A DNA stretch of 64,000 nt from Rhizobium binae (GTDB taxonomy: Bacteria; Pseudomonadota; Alphaproteobacteria; Rhizobiales; Rhizobiaceae), in the NCBI RefSeq assembly GCF_017357225.1, contig NZ_CP071604.1, positions 3,937,501-4,001,500 of the forward strand, read 5' to 3'. Shown piece after piece: positions 35,767 through 44,921 of this stretch (the stretch's first letter is position 1; each line of letters starts with the position of its first letter). The notes below the pieces were generated by a model. That model was not told where the DNA came from. It searched no databases and saw nothing but the letters and a program-made list of their open reading frames with translations. The translations under genes were made by a program, and so were the position numbers.

Positions 35767-37233
35767 ATGACAGTTTCCGGCACAGCTACCGGCGTTCGCG
35801 TCCGCATCGCTCCCTCGCCGACGGGCGAGCCGCATGTCGGCACCGCTTATATCGCTCTCTTCAACTATCTCTTCGCCAAGAAGCATGGCGGCGAATTCAT
35901 CCTGCGCATCGAAGATACCGATGCGGCGCGCTCGACCCCTGAATTCGAGACGAAGGTGCTGGACGCGCTGAAATGGTGCGGGCTGGAATGGAAGGAAGGC
36001 CCCGATATCGGCGGCCCCTACGGCCCCTACCGCCAGTCCGACCGCAAGCCGATGTACCAGCCCTATGCACAGGAACTGCTGGACAAGGGCCATGCCTTCC
36101 GCTGTTTCTGCACGCCCGAGCGACTGGAGCAGATGCGCGAGGCGCAGCGCGCCGCCGGCAAGCCGCCGAAATATGATGGCCGTTGCCTGGGCCTTACCGC
36201 TGAGGAGGTCACTTCGCGCATGGCCGCCGGCGAAACGACCGTCATCCGCATGAAGATCCCGGCCGAAGGCTCGTGCGACTTCACGGACGGCGTCTACGGC
36301 GATGTGTCGATCCCGTGGGATTCCGTCGACATGCAGGTGCTGATCAAGGCCGACGGCATGCCGACCTATCACATGGCGAATGTCATCGACGACCATCTGA
36401 TGAAGATTACCCATGTGGCGCGCGGCGAGGAATGGCTGGCGTCGGTGCCGAAGCACATCCTGCTTTATCGCTATTTCGGCTGGGACCAGCCGGTCTTCAT
36501 GCATCTGTCGCTGATGCGTAATGCCGACAAGTCGAAGCTGTCGAAGCGCAAGAACCCGACCTCGATCTCCTATTATTCCGCGCTCGGCTATATCCCCGAA
36601 GCGCTGATGAACTTCCTCGGCCTGTTCTTCATTCAGATCGCCGAAGGCGAAGAGCTGTTGACGATAGACGAACTCTCCGAGAAGTTCGACCCCGAGAACC
36701 TCTCCAAGGCCGGCGCAATCTTCGATATCCAGAAGCTCGACTGGCTGAACGGCCGCTGGATCCGCGAGAAGCTCTCCGAAGAGGAATTCCAGGCGCGCGT
36801 GCTGACCTGGGCGATGGAAAACGACCGACTGAAGGCGGGTCTGCGCCTATCGCAGACCCGCATTTCCAAGCTCGGCGAGCTGCCCGATCTCGCCGGCTTC
36901 CTGCTGAAGTCCGATCTCGGCCTGCAGCCGTCCGACTTCGCCAAGATCAAGTCGCCGCCGGAAGAAGTTCTGGAGATCCTCAACACCGTTCAGCCGGATC
37001 TCGAAAAGATCCTGGAATGGAACGTCGAGACGATCGAGGCGGAACTGCGCGCGATCTCCGACCGCATGGGCAAGAAGCTGAAGGTCGTGGTCTCGCCGCT
37101 CTTCGTCGCCGTCTCCGGCTCATCGCGCTCGCTGCCGCTCTTCGATTCCATGGCGATCCTCGGCCGCTCGGTCGTGCGCCAGCGCCTGAAGCTCGCCGCG
37201 CAGGCGGTCGCCGCCCTGGTCGGCTCGAAGTAA
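35767..37233 (+). CDS. gltX: glutamyl-tRNA synthetase
   Basis: Class I aminoacyl-tRNA synthetase charging tRNA-Glu. The HIGH motif region is VRIAPSPTGEPHVGT at about residues 10-24, with variant residues typical of GltX, and the KMSKS-like motif is KSKLSKRK near 258. The C-terminal anticodon-binding helical domain runs from about 330 to the end. At 488 residues it is of normal length. lysS follows after 22 bp, so the two may share a transcript. Confidence 0.95.
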   Translation: MTVSGTATGVRVRIAPSPTGEPHVGTAYIALFNYLFAKKHGGEFILRIEDTDAARSTPEFETKVLDALKWCGLEWKEGPDIGGPYGPYRQSDRKPMYQPYAQELLDKGHAFRCFCTPERLEQMREAQRAAGKPPKYDGRCLGLTAEEVTSRMAAGETTVIRMKIPAEGSCDFTDGVYGDVSIPWDSVDMQVLIKADGMPTYHMANVIDDHLMKITHVARGEEWLASVPKHILLYRYFGWDQPVFMHLSLMRNADKSKLSKRKNPTSISYYSALGYIPEALMNFLGLFFIQIAEGEELLTIDELSEKFDPENLSKAGAIFDIQKLDWLNGRWIREKLSEEEFQARVLTWAMENDRLKAGLRLSQTRISKLGELPDLAGFLLKSDLGLQPSDFAKIKSPPEEVLEILNTVQPDLEKILEWNVETIEAELRAISDRMGKKLKVVVSPLFVAVSGSSRSLPLFDSMAILGRSVVRQRLKLAAQAVAALVGSK

Positions 37234-37255
37234 GAACAGTCAGAGGATTTCGACA

Positions 37256-38752
37256 GTGGCTGACAACAAGACCGAAAACACTCTTTCCTCCGACGCGACT
37301 GAGGTGCGCGCCCAGAAGCTGAAGCTGCTGCGCGAGCAGATCGGCGACGTCTATCCGGCGCATTTCCACCGGACGATGACCAATGCCGAGCTCGGCGCCA
37401 AATACGAATCCCTGGAACCGGATGTCGAGACGCAGGATGTCGTCACCGTCGCCGGCCGCGTCTATTCCTCGCGCAACTCCGGCATGTTCATGGATATCCA
37501 TGACGCCTCGGGCAAGATCCAGATCTTCTCGCATAAGGACGTCACCGGCGAGGAAGCCCGCGCCCTGCTGCCGATGATCGATATCGGCGATATCATCGGC
37601 GTCACCGGCATCGTGCGCCGCACCAAGCGCGGTGAGCTGACGATCAACGCCCAGAAGATCGAGATGCTGACCAAGTCGCTGCTGCCGATGCCGGAGAAGT
37701 GGCACGGCCTCTCCGACATCGAGCTGCGTTATCGCAAGCGCCATCTCGATATCATGACCAACGAGGATTCGAAGCTGCGTTTCCAGCAACGCTCCAAGAT
37801 CGTCTCCGGCATCCGCCGTTTCATGGAAAATGACGGCTTCATGGAAGTCGAGACGCCGATGCTGCAATCGATCTATGGCGGCGCCACCGCCGAGCCGTTC
37901 AAGACGCATCACAACACGCTGAAGCTCGACATGTATCTGCGCATCGCGCCGGAACTGTTCCTGAAGCGCACGCTGGTCTCGGGCCTCACCGACAAGGTCT
38001 TCGAAATCAACCGCAACTTCCGTAATGAAGGCGTATCCACCCGGCACAATCCTGAATTCACGATGATGGAGTGCTATTGGGCCTATGCCGACTACGAGGA
38101 CATGATGGATCTCGTCGAGCGGCTGTTCGAGACCCTGGCGCTCTCCATTCACGGCACGACCGAATTCGACTTCGGCGACAAGCGGTTGTCCTTCAAGGGA
38201 CCGTTCAAGCGCGTGCCGATGCCCGATGCCGTGAAGGAAGCGACCGGCATCGATTTCCTGGCGATCAAGACCGATGAGGAAGCCCGCGCCGCCGCCCAGG
38301 CTGCCGGCTTCGCGGTCGAGAAGGATTGGACCTGGGGCGAATGCCTTGCCTTCATCTTCGAGGAGAAGGTCGAAGCCACGCTGATCCAGCCGTCCCACGT
38401 CACGCATTTCCCGAAGGACATCTCGCCCTTCGCTAAGGAAGTGCCGGGCGAGCCGCGCCTGGTCGAGCGCTTCGAAACCTATTGCAACGCCTGGGAACTC
38501 GGCAACGCCTTCTCGGAACTCAACGATCCCGAAGAGCAGCGCCGCCGCATGGTCGAGCAGCTGGAACAGGCCCATGCCCGCGGCGAAAAGGAAAAGCAGT
38601 TGGACGAGGAATTCCTCGATGCGATCGACCAGGGCATGCCGCCCGCCGGCGGTCTCGGCATCGGCGTCGACCGTCTGATCATGCTTCTGACCAACGCGCC
38701 GTCGATCCGCGACGTGATCCTTTTCCCGGCCCGCCGCAACAAGGCCGACTGA
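37256..38752 (+). CDS. lysS: lysyl-tRNA synthetase, class II
   Basis: Charges tRNA-Lys in the cytoplasm. A 498-residue class II enzyme: N-terminal OB-fold anticodon domain (about residues 55-150), then catalytic domain with motif 1 region FMEVETPMLQSIYGGATAEPF near 200, motif 2 FRNEGVSTRHNPEFTMMECY near 258 and motif 3 GGLGIGVDRLIMLLT near 465. GTG start at 37256 with AGAGGA upstream. A strong terminator follows. Confidence 0.95.
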   Translation: MADNKTENTLSSDATEVRAQKLKLLREQIGDVYPAHFHRTMTNAELGAKYESLEPDVETQDVVTVAGRVYSSRNSGMFMDIHDASGKIQIFSHKDVTGEEARALLPMIDIGDIIGVTGIVRRTKRGELTINAQKIEMLTKSLLPMPEKWHGLSDIELRYRKRHLDIMTNEDSKLRFQQRSKIVSGIRRFMENDGFMEVETPMLQSIYGGATAEPFKTHHNTLKLDMYLRIAPELFLKRTLVSGLTDKVFEINRNFRNEGVSTRHNPEFTMMECYWAYADYEDMMDLVERLFETLALSIHGTTEFDFGDKRLSFKGPFKRVPMPDAVKEATGIDFLAIKTDEEARAAAQAAGFAVEKDWTWGECLAFIFEEKVEATLIQPSHVTHFPKDISPFAKEVPGEPRLVERFETYCNAWELGNAFSELNDPEEQRRRMVEQLEQAHARGEKEKQLDEEFLDAIDQGMPPAGGLGIGVDRLIMLLTNAPSIRDVILFPARRNKAD

Positions 38753-38778
38753 CGGGAAGAGACATTGGGATGACGAAG

Positions 38779-38805
38779 CGGGGCGCCTCCGGCGCTCCGT
38801 TTTTT
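38779..38805 (+). terminator. intrinsic terminator after lysS
   Basis: CGGGGCGCC, loop TCC, GGCGCTCCG forms a 9 bp stem (one G-T pair) followed by six T residues, 27 bp after the lysS stop codon. Confidence 0.9.
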
Positions 38806-38816
38806 ATGCTCTCTGG

Positions 38817-39560
38817 TCAGTGTGTCTTCGCGGGCGCGGTTTCCGGCGGCTCTTGGGCGGGTGCCTCCGCCACGACATCGGCGCTGGCGCCCTCGGGGGC
38901 CGGCGCCGCTTCGCTTTCGGGCGCCGATGCTGCGCCATGCGCGCCGCCTGCGGCCTTCCTGCCCTTTTCTTCGCTTTTGGTCGAGCCGACGGCGACCGGG
39001 TCGACGCAATCCTCGGGATCCTTGAAGCCGGCGCTGATCATGGCGATCTCATCCGCCGGCAAGTCGATCCGCTCGCCGAAGAACAGCCCGTTTTCGCTGG
39101 CCTTGCCGTCATAGTAGCGCGCCGTATAGGGCTTGTCGTCGAGACCGGGAACCGTCTTGTCGGGATGCGGGATGAAGACGACATCGGCGCCGATCGCCCG
39201 GCCGCGAATGTCGGCGCGCAGCGTCGGCCCGTTCTCGTCGAGCACCACAACCTGCACCAGATCCGGTTTTTGCGCGGCATAGACGGCCTGGGCGACACGC
39301 AGCGCGGTCCTGACCCGCGTCATTCCGTCGGTCGGTTCAGTCTTGATGTATTTCCGCACCCAGACGTGATCCTGCTTCTTGATCGTCACCAGATTGACGT
39401 CGGAGCATTCGAGTCCGTAGCCGCTGCCCGAGACACCGATCAGCCTGTCCTTGCCGACATAAAGCGCCGCACCACCGGAAACGCCCGCCAGAAGCGCGAC
39501 GCCACCGATGATGATTGCCAATTTCCGGGAAGGCCGGAATATGCGCAGTAAGGCCTTCAC
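38817..39560 (-). CDS. membrane-anchored protein of unknown function
   Basis: A 247-residue protein that I do not assign to a family. One membrane helix near the N-terminus (LAIIIGGVALLAGVSGGAALYVG, in part, about residues 13-35), then a predicted periplasmic domain of about 150 residues with two cysteines (GLECSDVN near 50 and DPEDCVDP near 186), which could form a disulphide. The C-terminal ~50 residues are low-complexity, rich in Ala, Pro and Glu. Single gene; the ORF has normal codon use for the region. Confidence 0.7.
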   Translation of the reverse strand: MKALLRIFRPSRKLAIIIGGVALLAGVSGGAALYVGKDRLIGVSGSGYGLECSDVNLVTIKKQDHVWVRKYIKTEPTDGMTRVRTALRVAQAVYAAQKPDLVQVVVLDENGPTLRADIRGRAIGADVVFIPHPDKTVPGLDDKPYTARYYDGKASENGLFFGERIDLPADEIAMISAGFKDPEDCVDPVAVGSTKSEEKGRKAAGGAHGAASAPESEAAPAPEGASADVVAEAPAQEPPETAPAKTH

Positions 39561-39664
39561 GCCAACTGCTCCGCCATCTCAAACTCCAACGCAGGACAGG
39601 TGCTGAGATGCTAGAGAAATGACGTTTCCGAAAGTTTAAGTGAGTATGCCAGGCCTGCTCCATT

Positions 39665-39699
39665 TTGAAAAAAGACCAAAAAAGGTCCGCCTTTTTCAA
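39665..39699. repeat. AT-rich inverted repeat upstream of the second LysR gene
   Basis: TTGAAAAA and TTTTTCAA flank inner GACC/GGTC arms around an A-run. It lies 40 bp before the LysR start and can form a hairpin with T-runs on both strands, so it could be a bidirectional terminator for the unknown membrane-protein gene's antisense side or an operator. No better evidence is visible. Confidence 0.4.
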
Positions 39700-39738
39700 C
39701 CGCTTGCCACGACACATTCCGCCATGCTCTAAACGCCC

Positions 39739-40647
39739 ATGGCCTTCACGCTTCGCCAGATCCAATATTTTGTCGCCGTCGCCGAACAAGGTTCGGTAAC
39801 ACGCGCCGCGCAGAACCTTTCGATCTCGCAATCCTCGGTGACGGAGGCGCTGAAGGAGCTCGAAACCGACCTCGGCGTCGAGCTCTTCGAGCGCCATCCG
39901 CGCGGCCTGACGATCACCCACAACGGACACCAGTTCCTCCGTCACGCGACCAAGATCCTCGCCTCCGTCTCCGATGCGCGCACCAGCTTCTCCGGTCGGC
40001 AGAGCGCCCTTTCCGGCACGTTGAACATCGGCGTCACCTCGCTGGTCGCCGGCTACGTGCTCTCCGACTTGCTGGCGCGATACCGGCGCGCCTGTCCAGG
40101 AGTCGAGGTCAGTGCGATCGAGGACAATGGCGGCTATCTCGAGCATCTCCTGGTGGGCGGCGAACTCGATGTCGCCGTCATGGTGATCTCAAACCTGCGC
40201 GACCGCATGGCGCTGCAGGCGGAAATCCTCGAAACCTCGCCCTATCGCCTATGGCTGCCGATGGGCCATCCGCTGGTCTCGGCCGATATCATCTCGGTCG
40301 CCGATATCGCCCGCGAACCGCTGATCATGCTGACGGTCGACGAAATCGAGGAAAATACCGGCAAGCTGCTGTCGGCACTCGGCGCCCGCCCGCATGTCGC
40401 CTTCCGCACCCGCTCGGTGGAGGCGGTGCGCAGCCTGGTTGCAACGGGCGCCGGCGTCGCGCTGCTTCCCGATCTCGTCTACCGCCCGTGGTCGCTGGAA
40501 GGCGACCGCATCGAGAGCCGCGACGTCTCCGGCTCGCTGCCGGTCGTGCAGGTCGGCATGGTCTGGCGCAAGGGTTCCAGCCTGCCGCAGGCGGCGCGCG
40601 ATTTCGTCGGGATCGCCGAAAGCATGCGCTCCGGCCGCATGCGTTGA
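39739..40647 (+). CDS. LysR-family regulator of the polyamine transport cluster
   Basis: A 302-residue LysR regulator: helix-turn-helix at about residues 1-60 (GSVTRAAQNLSISQSSVTEALKELE in part) and a LysR effector domain from about 90 on (GTLNIGVTSLVAGYVLSDLL). It lies directly upstream of and codirectional with the polyamine ABC genes (118 bp gap), so it may control them. Effector unknown. Confidence 0.87.
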   Translation: MAFTLRQIQYFVAVAEQGSVTRAAQNLSISQSSVTEALKELETDLGVELFERHPRGLTITHNGHQFLRHATKILASVSDARTSFSGRQSALSGTLNIGVTSLVAGYVLSDLLARYRRACPGVEVSAIEDNGGYLEHLLVGGELDVAVMVISNLRDRMALQAEILETSPYRLWLPMGHPLVSADIISVADIAREPLIMLTVDEIEENTGKLLSALGARPHVAFRTRSVEAVRSLVATGAGVALLPDLVYRPWSLEGDRIESRDVSGSLPVVQVGMVWRKGSSLPQAARDFVGIAESMRSGRMR

Positions 40648-40764
40648 TATCGGAATTTCCGATATCGCCTTTCTGATAAATGAATTTGCGAAAGCGGCTT
40701 TTTCGGCTCACCTTCATAACCGGGAACGAACGGCCACGAAAAGTGGCACCAAACCGGGAGACGG

Positions 40765-41928
40765 ATGATGACGAATCTCTTGAAATCCTGCACGGCGGGA
40801 CTCGCCTGCCTGAGCTTCGCGACGCAGGTGATCGCCGCCGAACCGCTGAAGGCGCTCGGCAAGGGCGAAGGTGCGGTCAGCATCGTCGCCTGGGCCGGCT
40901 ATATCGAACGCGGCGAAACCGACAAGAATTATGACTGGGTCACCGGCTTCGAAAAGGAGACCGGCTGCACGGTCTCCGTCAAGACCGCCGCGACCTCGGA
41001 TGAAATGGTGTCGCTGATGAACGAGGGCGGCTTCGATCTCGTCACCGCATCGGGCGACGCGTCGCTCCGCCTCATCGCCGGCAAGCGTGTGCAGCCGATC
41101 AATACCGACCTGATTCCGAGCTTCAAGAATGTCGACGAGCGCCTGCAGAACGGCGCCTGGTATACGGTCGGCGGCGTGCATTACGGCGTGCCCTATCTCT
41201 GGGGGCCGAATGTGCTGATGTATAATACCGATGCCTTCAAGGATAAGGCGCCGACCAGTTGGAACGTCGTCTTCGAGGAGCAGACGCTGCCCGACGGCAA
41301 ATCGAACAAGGGCCGCGTCCAGGCCTATGACGGCGCGATCTACATTGCCGACGCGGCTATCTATCTGATGGCCCACAAGCCGGATCTCGGCATCAAGGAC
41401 CCTTACGACCTGACCGAGGATCAGTACAAGGCCGCCCTCGACCTGCTGCGCGGCCAGCGCAAACTGGTCTCCCGCTATTGGCACGACGCGATGATCCAGA
41501 TCGACGACTTCAAGAACGAAGGCGTCGTCGCCTCCGGCTCCTGGCCCTTCCAGGTGAACCTGCTGCAGGCCGACAAACAGAAGATCGCCTCCACCTTCCC
41601 GGAGGAAGGCGTCACCGGCTGGGCCGACACCACCATGCTGCACGCCGACAGCGAACACCCGAACTGCGCCTATATGTGGATGGAACATTCGCTGCAGGCC
41701 AAGGTCCAGGGCGACGCCGCCGCCTGGTTCGGCGCCGTCCCCTCCGTTCCCGCCGCCTGCAAGGGCAATGAACTGATGGGCGATACCGGCTGCGCCACCA
41801 ACGGCTTCGATCACTTCGACAAGATCAAGTTCTGGAAGACCCCGGTCGCCAAATGCGCGACGCAGAGCGAATGCGTGCCGTACCATCGCTGGGTGTCCGA
41901 TTATATCGGCGTGATCGGCGGGCGGTGA
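40765..41928 (+). CDS. polyamine-type ABC transporter, periplasmic binding protein (PotD/YdcS like)
   Basis: A 387-residue periplasmic binding protein of the spermidine/putrescine family. Signal peptide of about 25 residues ending in QVIAAE, then SIVAWAGYIERGE near 38, SGDASLRLIAGKRVQPINTDLIP near 94, and GVPYLWGPNVLMYNTDAF near 140, all typical of PotD-like proteins. The downstream aminoaldehyde dehydrogenase supports putrescine or a similar amine as ligand. ATG 40765 or 40768 follow GGGAG closely. Confidence 0.88.
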   Translation: MMTNLLKSCTAGLACLSFATQVIAAEPLKALGKGEGAVSIVAWAGYIERGETDKNYDWVTGFEKETGCTVSVKTAATSDEMVSLMNEGGFDLVTASGDASLRLIAGKRVQPINTDLIPSFKNVDERLQNGAWYTVGGVHYGVPYLWGPNVLMYNTDAFKDKAPTSWNVVFEEQTLPDGKSNKGRVQAYDGAIYIADAAIYLMAHKPDLGIKDPYDLTEDQYKAALDLLRGQRKLVSRYWHDAMIQIDDFKNEGVVASGSWPFQVNLLQADKQKIASTFPEEGVTGWADTTMLHADSEHPNCAYMWMEHSLQAKVQGDAAAWFGAVPSVPAACKGNELMGDTGCATNGFDHFDKIKFWKTPVAKCATQSECVPYHRWVSDYIGVIGGR

Positions 41929-41936
41929 GCTAATTC

Positions 41937-42093
41937 CCCTTCTCCCCGGCGGGGAGAAGATGTCCGAGGGACAGATGAGGGGTGAGCGACGAGGGAGCCA
42001 ACGACCGAGCCAAGCGAGATCGTGCATGTCTCACCGTCCCCTCTCATCCGACCCTTCGGGTGTCACCTTCTCCCCGCCGGGGAGAAGAGGGAG
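41937..42093. repeat. rhizobial palindromic intergenic repeat, copy 3 (most complete)
   Basis: CTTCTCCCCGGCGGGGAGAAG near 41939-41960 and CTTCTCCCCGCCGGGGAGAAG near 42068-42089 are terminal palindromes. Between them the inner flanks are also inverted: GATGAGGGGTGAG on the left and CTCACC...CCCTCTCATC on the right. The whole is a ~155 bp inverted structure like a small non-coding mobile element. It sits between the binding-protein and ATPase genes of the transporter. Confidence 0.7.
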
Positions 42094-42139
42094 CCCAGCG
42101 CTTCCACGGTGTTCAGCTCTCCAATCAGGGAGAAGCCAG

Positions 42140-43147
42140 ATGACAATATCCGGAGCTCCAATGACGTCCGCCGTCCGTTTCCAGCAGGTATCGCGCCATT
42201 TCGGCCAGGTTCGCGCCGTAGACGGCGTCGATCTCGAGATCGCGCCGGGCGAATTCTTCGCCATGCTCGGCCCCTCCGGCTCCGGCAAGACGACCTGCCT
42301 GAGACTGATCGCCGGCTTCGAGCAGCCGACCGCCGGCCACATCCAGATCTTCGGCGAGACGGCCGACGGCGTTCCGCCCTATCGCCGCAACGTCAACACC
42401 GTGTTCCAGGACTATGCGCTCTTCCCGCATCTCAACATTCTCGACAATGTCGCTTACGGGCTGATGGTCAGGGGCGTTGCCAAGGCGGAGCGGATGAAGG
42501 CCGCGGCCGATGCCCTGGAGCTCGTCAAACTGCCGGGCTACGGCGCCCGCCGCCCCGGTCAATTGTCCGGCGGCCAGCGGCAGCGTGTGGCGCTTGCCCG
42601 CGCGCTCGTCAATAAGCCGAAAGTGCTGCTGCTCGACGAGCCGCTCGGCGCGCTTGACCTGAAGCTGCGCGAGCAGATGCAGGAGGAATTGAAGAGCCTG
42701 CAGCGCGCGCTCGGCATCACCTTCGTCTTCGTCACGCATGACCAGGGCGAAGCATTGTCCATGGCCGATCGTGTCGCCGTCTTCAACAATGGCAACATCG
42801 TCCAGGAAGGCACGCCGCAAGATATCTACCGCCGCCCGAGGACCCGCTTCGTCGCCGATTTCGTCGGCTCCTCGAATGTGATTGCGCCGGATCTGATGGC
42901 CGCGCTCGGCGGCCAGAAACGCTGGGCGAGCCTGCGGCCAGAAGCGATCCGCCTGGCAGGCGACGGCATCGAGGCCACGGTCGAACATGCAAGCTTCCTC
43001 GGCGCCGCCACCCGTCTCGGCGTCGATCTCCGCGGCAGCCGGCTGCATGTGATGCTGCCGGCCGGCGCGCCCGTACCTGATGTCGGCGCCGGTATCCGCC
43101 TCGCCTGGCAGCCGGCCGATATCCACTATATGGACGATGCGGCATGA
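42140..43147 (+). CDS. polyamine-type ABC transporter ATPase (PotA like)
   Basis: A 335-residue ATPase with Walker A GPSGSGKTT near residue 45, signature [15 protein letters not shown] near 143, Walker B VLLLDEPLGALD near 164 and a C-terminal TOBE domain (from about 245), as in PotA. It powers the two permeases encoded next; the permease start overlaps its stop (ATGA). ATG 42140 has GGGAG upstream; ATG 42161 (after CGGAG) would shorten it by seven residues. Confidence 0.9.
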   Translation: MTISGAPMTSAVRFQQVSRHFGQVRAVDGVDLEIAPGEFFAMLGPSGSGKTTCLRLIAGFEQPTAGHIQIFGETADGVPPYRRNVNTVFQDYALFPHLNILDNVAYGLMVRGVAKAERMKAAADALELVKLPGYGARRPGQLSGGQRQRVALARALVNKPKVLLLDEPLGALDLKLREQMQEELKSLQRALGITFVFVTHDQGEALSMADRVAVFNNGNIVQEGTPQDIYRRPRTRFVADFVGSSNVIAPDLMAALGGQKRWASLRPEAIRLAGDGIEATVEHASFLGAATRLGVDLRGSRLHVMLPAGAPVPDVGAGIRLAWQPADIHYMDDAA

Positions 43148-44106
43148 CGGCGCTCACCCTCTCCAGCGCCAAGACATCGATCCTGCCGGGACGCAGCGGG
43201 CTCTTCGGCCGGATGTCGGACGTCTTCTGGCGGCACCCGAAGCTCCTACTCTTCCTGATGCTGACGCCGCCGCTGCTCTGGCTCGGCATCATCTATATCG
43301 GCTCGCTGATCGCCCTGCTCTTGCAGAGCTTCTTTTCGATCGACGATTTTTCCGGCCTGGTGAATTACGAATTCACCCTTGCGACCTACGCCCAGCTTCT
43401 GAGCCCGACGAATTTCGACATCATCATCCGCACTGTCGTGATGGCCGCTCTCGTCACCATTGTTGCCGCACTGATCGCCTTTCCGATCGCCTATTACGCG
43501 GCCCGCTATGCGCAGGGCAAATGGAAGGCACTCTTTTACCTCGGCGTCATGCTGCCGCTGTGGTCAAGCTATCTCGTCAAGGTCTACGCCTGGAAGCTGA
43601 TCCTCGCCAAGGAAGGCATCCTCACCTGGATCTTCGAGAAGCTCCATCTCGCCTGGCTGCTCGACGGCATCCTCAATCTGCCCGTGGTCGGCGGCAATTC
43701 GCTCTCCGTAAGCTACCTCGGCACCTTCATCGTCTTCGTCTATATCTGGCTGCCTTATATGATCCTGCCGACCCAGGCGGCCCTCGAGCGCGTTCCCGGC
43801 AATCTGATCGAGGCCTCGGCGGATCTCGGCGCCACGCCGCGCCAGACCTTCCGCACCGTGCTTCTGCCTCTGGCGCTGCCCGGCATCGTCGCCGGTTCGA
43901 TCTTCACCTTCTCGCTGACATTGGGCGATTACATCATCCCGCAGATCATCGGCTCGTCCAGGCTGTTCATCGGCCAGGCCGTATACGCCCAGCAGGGAAC
44001 GGCCGGCAACGTGCCGCTCGCTGCCGCCTTCTCCGTCGTGCCGATCGTCATCATGGCGCTTTATCTGTCGCTCGCCAAAAAGCTGGGGGCTTTCGATGCG
44101 CTCTGA
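43144..44106 (+). CDS. polyamine-type ABC transporter permease (PotB like)
   Basis: A 320-residue inner-membrane permease with six to seven helices. The coupling motif [29 protein letters not shown] (in part [14 protein letters not shown], near residue 220) contacts the ATPase. The gene overlaps the ATPase gene by four bases and the next permease gene by 11 bases, so the operon is tightly coupled. Confidence 0.9.
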   Translation: MTALTLSSAKTSILPGRSGLFGRMSDVFWRHPKLLLFLMLTPPLLWLGIIYIGSLIALLLQSFFSIDDFSGLVNYEFTLATYAQLLSPTNFDIIIRTVVMAALVTIVAALIAFPIAYYAARYAQGKWKALFYLGVMLPLWSSYLVKVYAWKLILAKEGILTWIFEKLHLAWLLDGILNLPVVGGNSLSVSYLGTFIVFVYIWLPYMILPTQAALERVPGNLIEASADLGATPRQTFRTVLLPLALPGIVAGSIFTFSLTLGDYIIPQIIGSSRLFIGQAVYAQQGTAGNVPLAAAFSVVPIVIMALYLSLAKKLGAFDAL

Positions 44107-44908
44107 CTTCAAGACATCGCCGCTGGCCTTGAAGATCGCCGCCGCCGGCGGGTTGCTCTTCCTGCACCTGCCGATCCTGCTGATCTTCGTTTATGCCTTC
44201 ACGACGGAGGAAAAGAGCTATCAATGGCCGCCGCCCGGCCTGACGCTGCAATGGTTCGCCGTCGCCTGGAACCGGCCGGACGTCTGGTCAGCGCTTGGCC
44301 TTTCCGTGCAGGTCGCCGTCATCGCCACCGCGATCGCGCTCATTCTCGGCACGCTCTGCGCGGCAGCCGTCAGCCAGACGAAATTCTTCGGCAGAGAGGC
44401 GATCTCGCTGCTGGTCATCCTGCCGATCGCGCTTCCCGGCATCATCACCGGCATTGCGCTGCGCTCCGCCTTCAGCCTGTTCGACATCCCCTTTTCGGTC
44501 TGGACCATCGTGCTCGGCCACGCCACCTTCTGCGTGGTCGTCGTCTATAACAATGCGGTCGCCCGCTTCCGCCGCACCTCGGGTTCGCTGATCGAGGCCT
44601 CGATGGATCTCGGCGCCGACGGCTTCCAGACGTTCCGCCATGTCGTCCTGCCGAATATCGGCACCGCCCTTCTGGCCGGCGGCATGCTGGCTTTCGCGCT
44701 TTCCTTTGACGAGGTCATCGTCACCACCTTCACCGGCGGCCAGCAATCGACCTTGCCGATCTGGATGCTCGAAGAACTCATTCGCCCGCGCCAGCGCCCG
44801 GTCACCAATGTGGTCGCCATGGTCGTCGTGCTGGTCACCTTCCTGCCGATCCTGGCAGCCTATTACCTCACCCGCGACGGCGACCAGATCGCCGGCGCCG
44901 GCAAATAA
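44096..44908 (+). CDS. polyamine-type ABC transporter permease (PotC like)
   Basis: A 270-residue inner-membrane permease, partner of the preceding PotB-like subunit. Six helices; the ATPase-contact motif [20 protein letters not shown] lies near residue 165, and [16 protein letters not shown] near 200 is characteristic of PotC. Ends 13 bases before the aldehyde dehydrogenase gene. Confidence 0.9.
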   Translation: MRSDFKTSPLALKIAAAGGLLFLHLPILLIFVYAFTTEEKSYQWPPPGLTLQWFAVAWNRPDVWSALGLSVQVAVIATAIALILGTLCAAAVSQTKFFGREAISLLVILPIALPGIITGIALRSAFSLFDIPFSVWTIVLGHATFCVVVVYNNAVARFRRTSGSLIEASMDLGADGFQTFRHVVLPNIGTALLAGGMLAFALSFDEVIVTTFTGGQQSTLPIWMLEELIRPRQRPVTNVVAMVVVLVTFLPILAAYYLTRDGDQIAGAGK

Positions 44909-44921
44909 CAGGGAGAACATC

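Noticed and set aside
34747..36504. 585-codon minus-strand open frame over terC and gltX
   Set aside because: Antisense shadow; the translation is biased and lacks domains, while terC and gltX are unambiguous.
41929..42139. Insertion sequence within the polyamine transporter operon
   Set aside because: The inverted structure is only about 155 bp and has no transposase; it fits a non-coding palindromic repeat.
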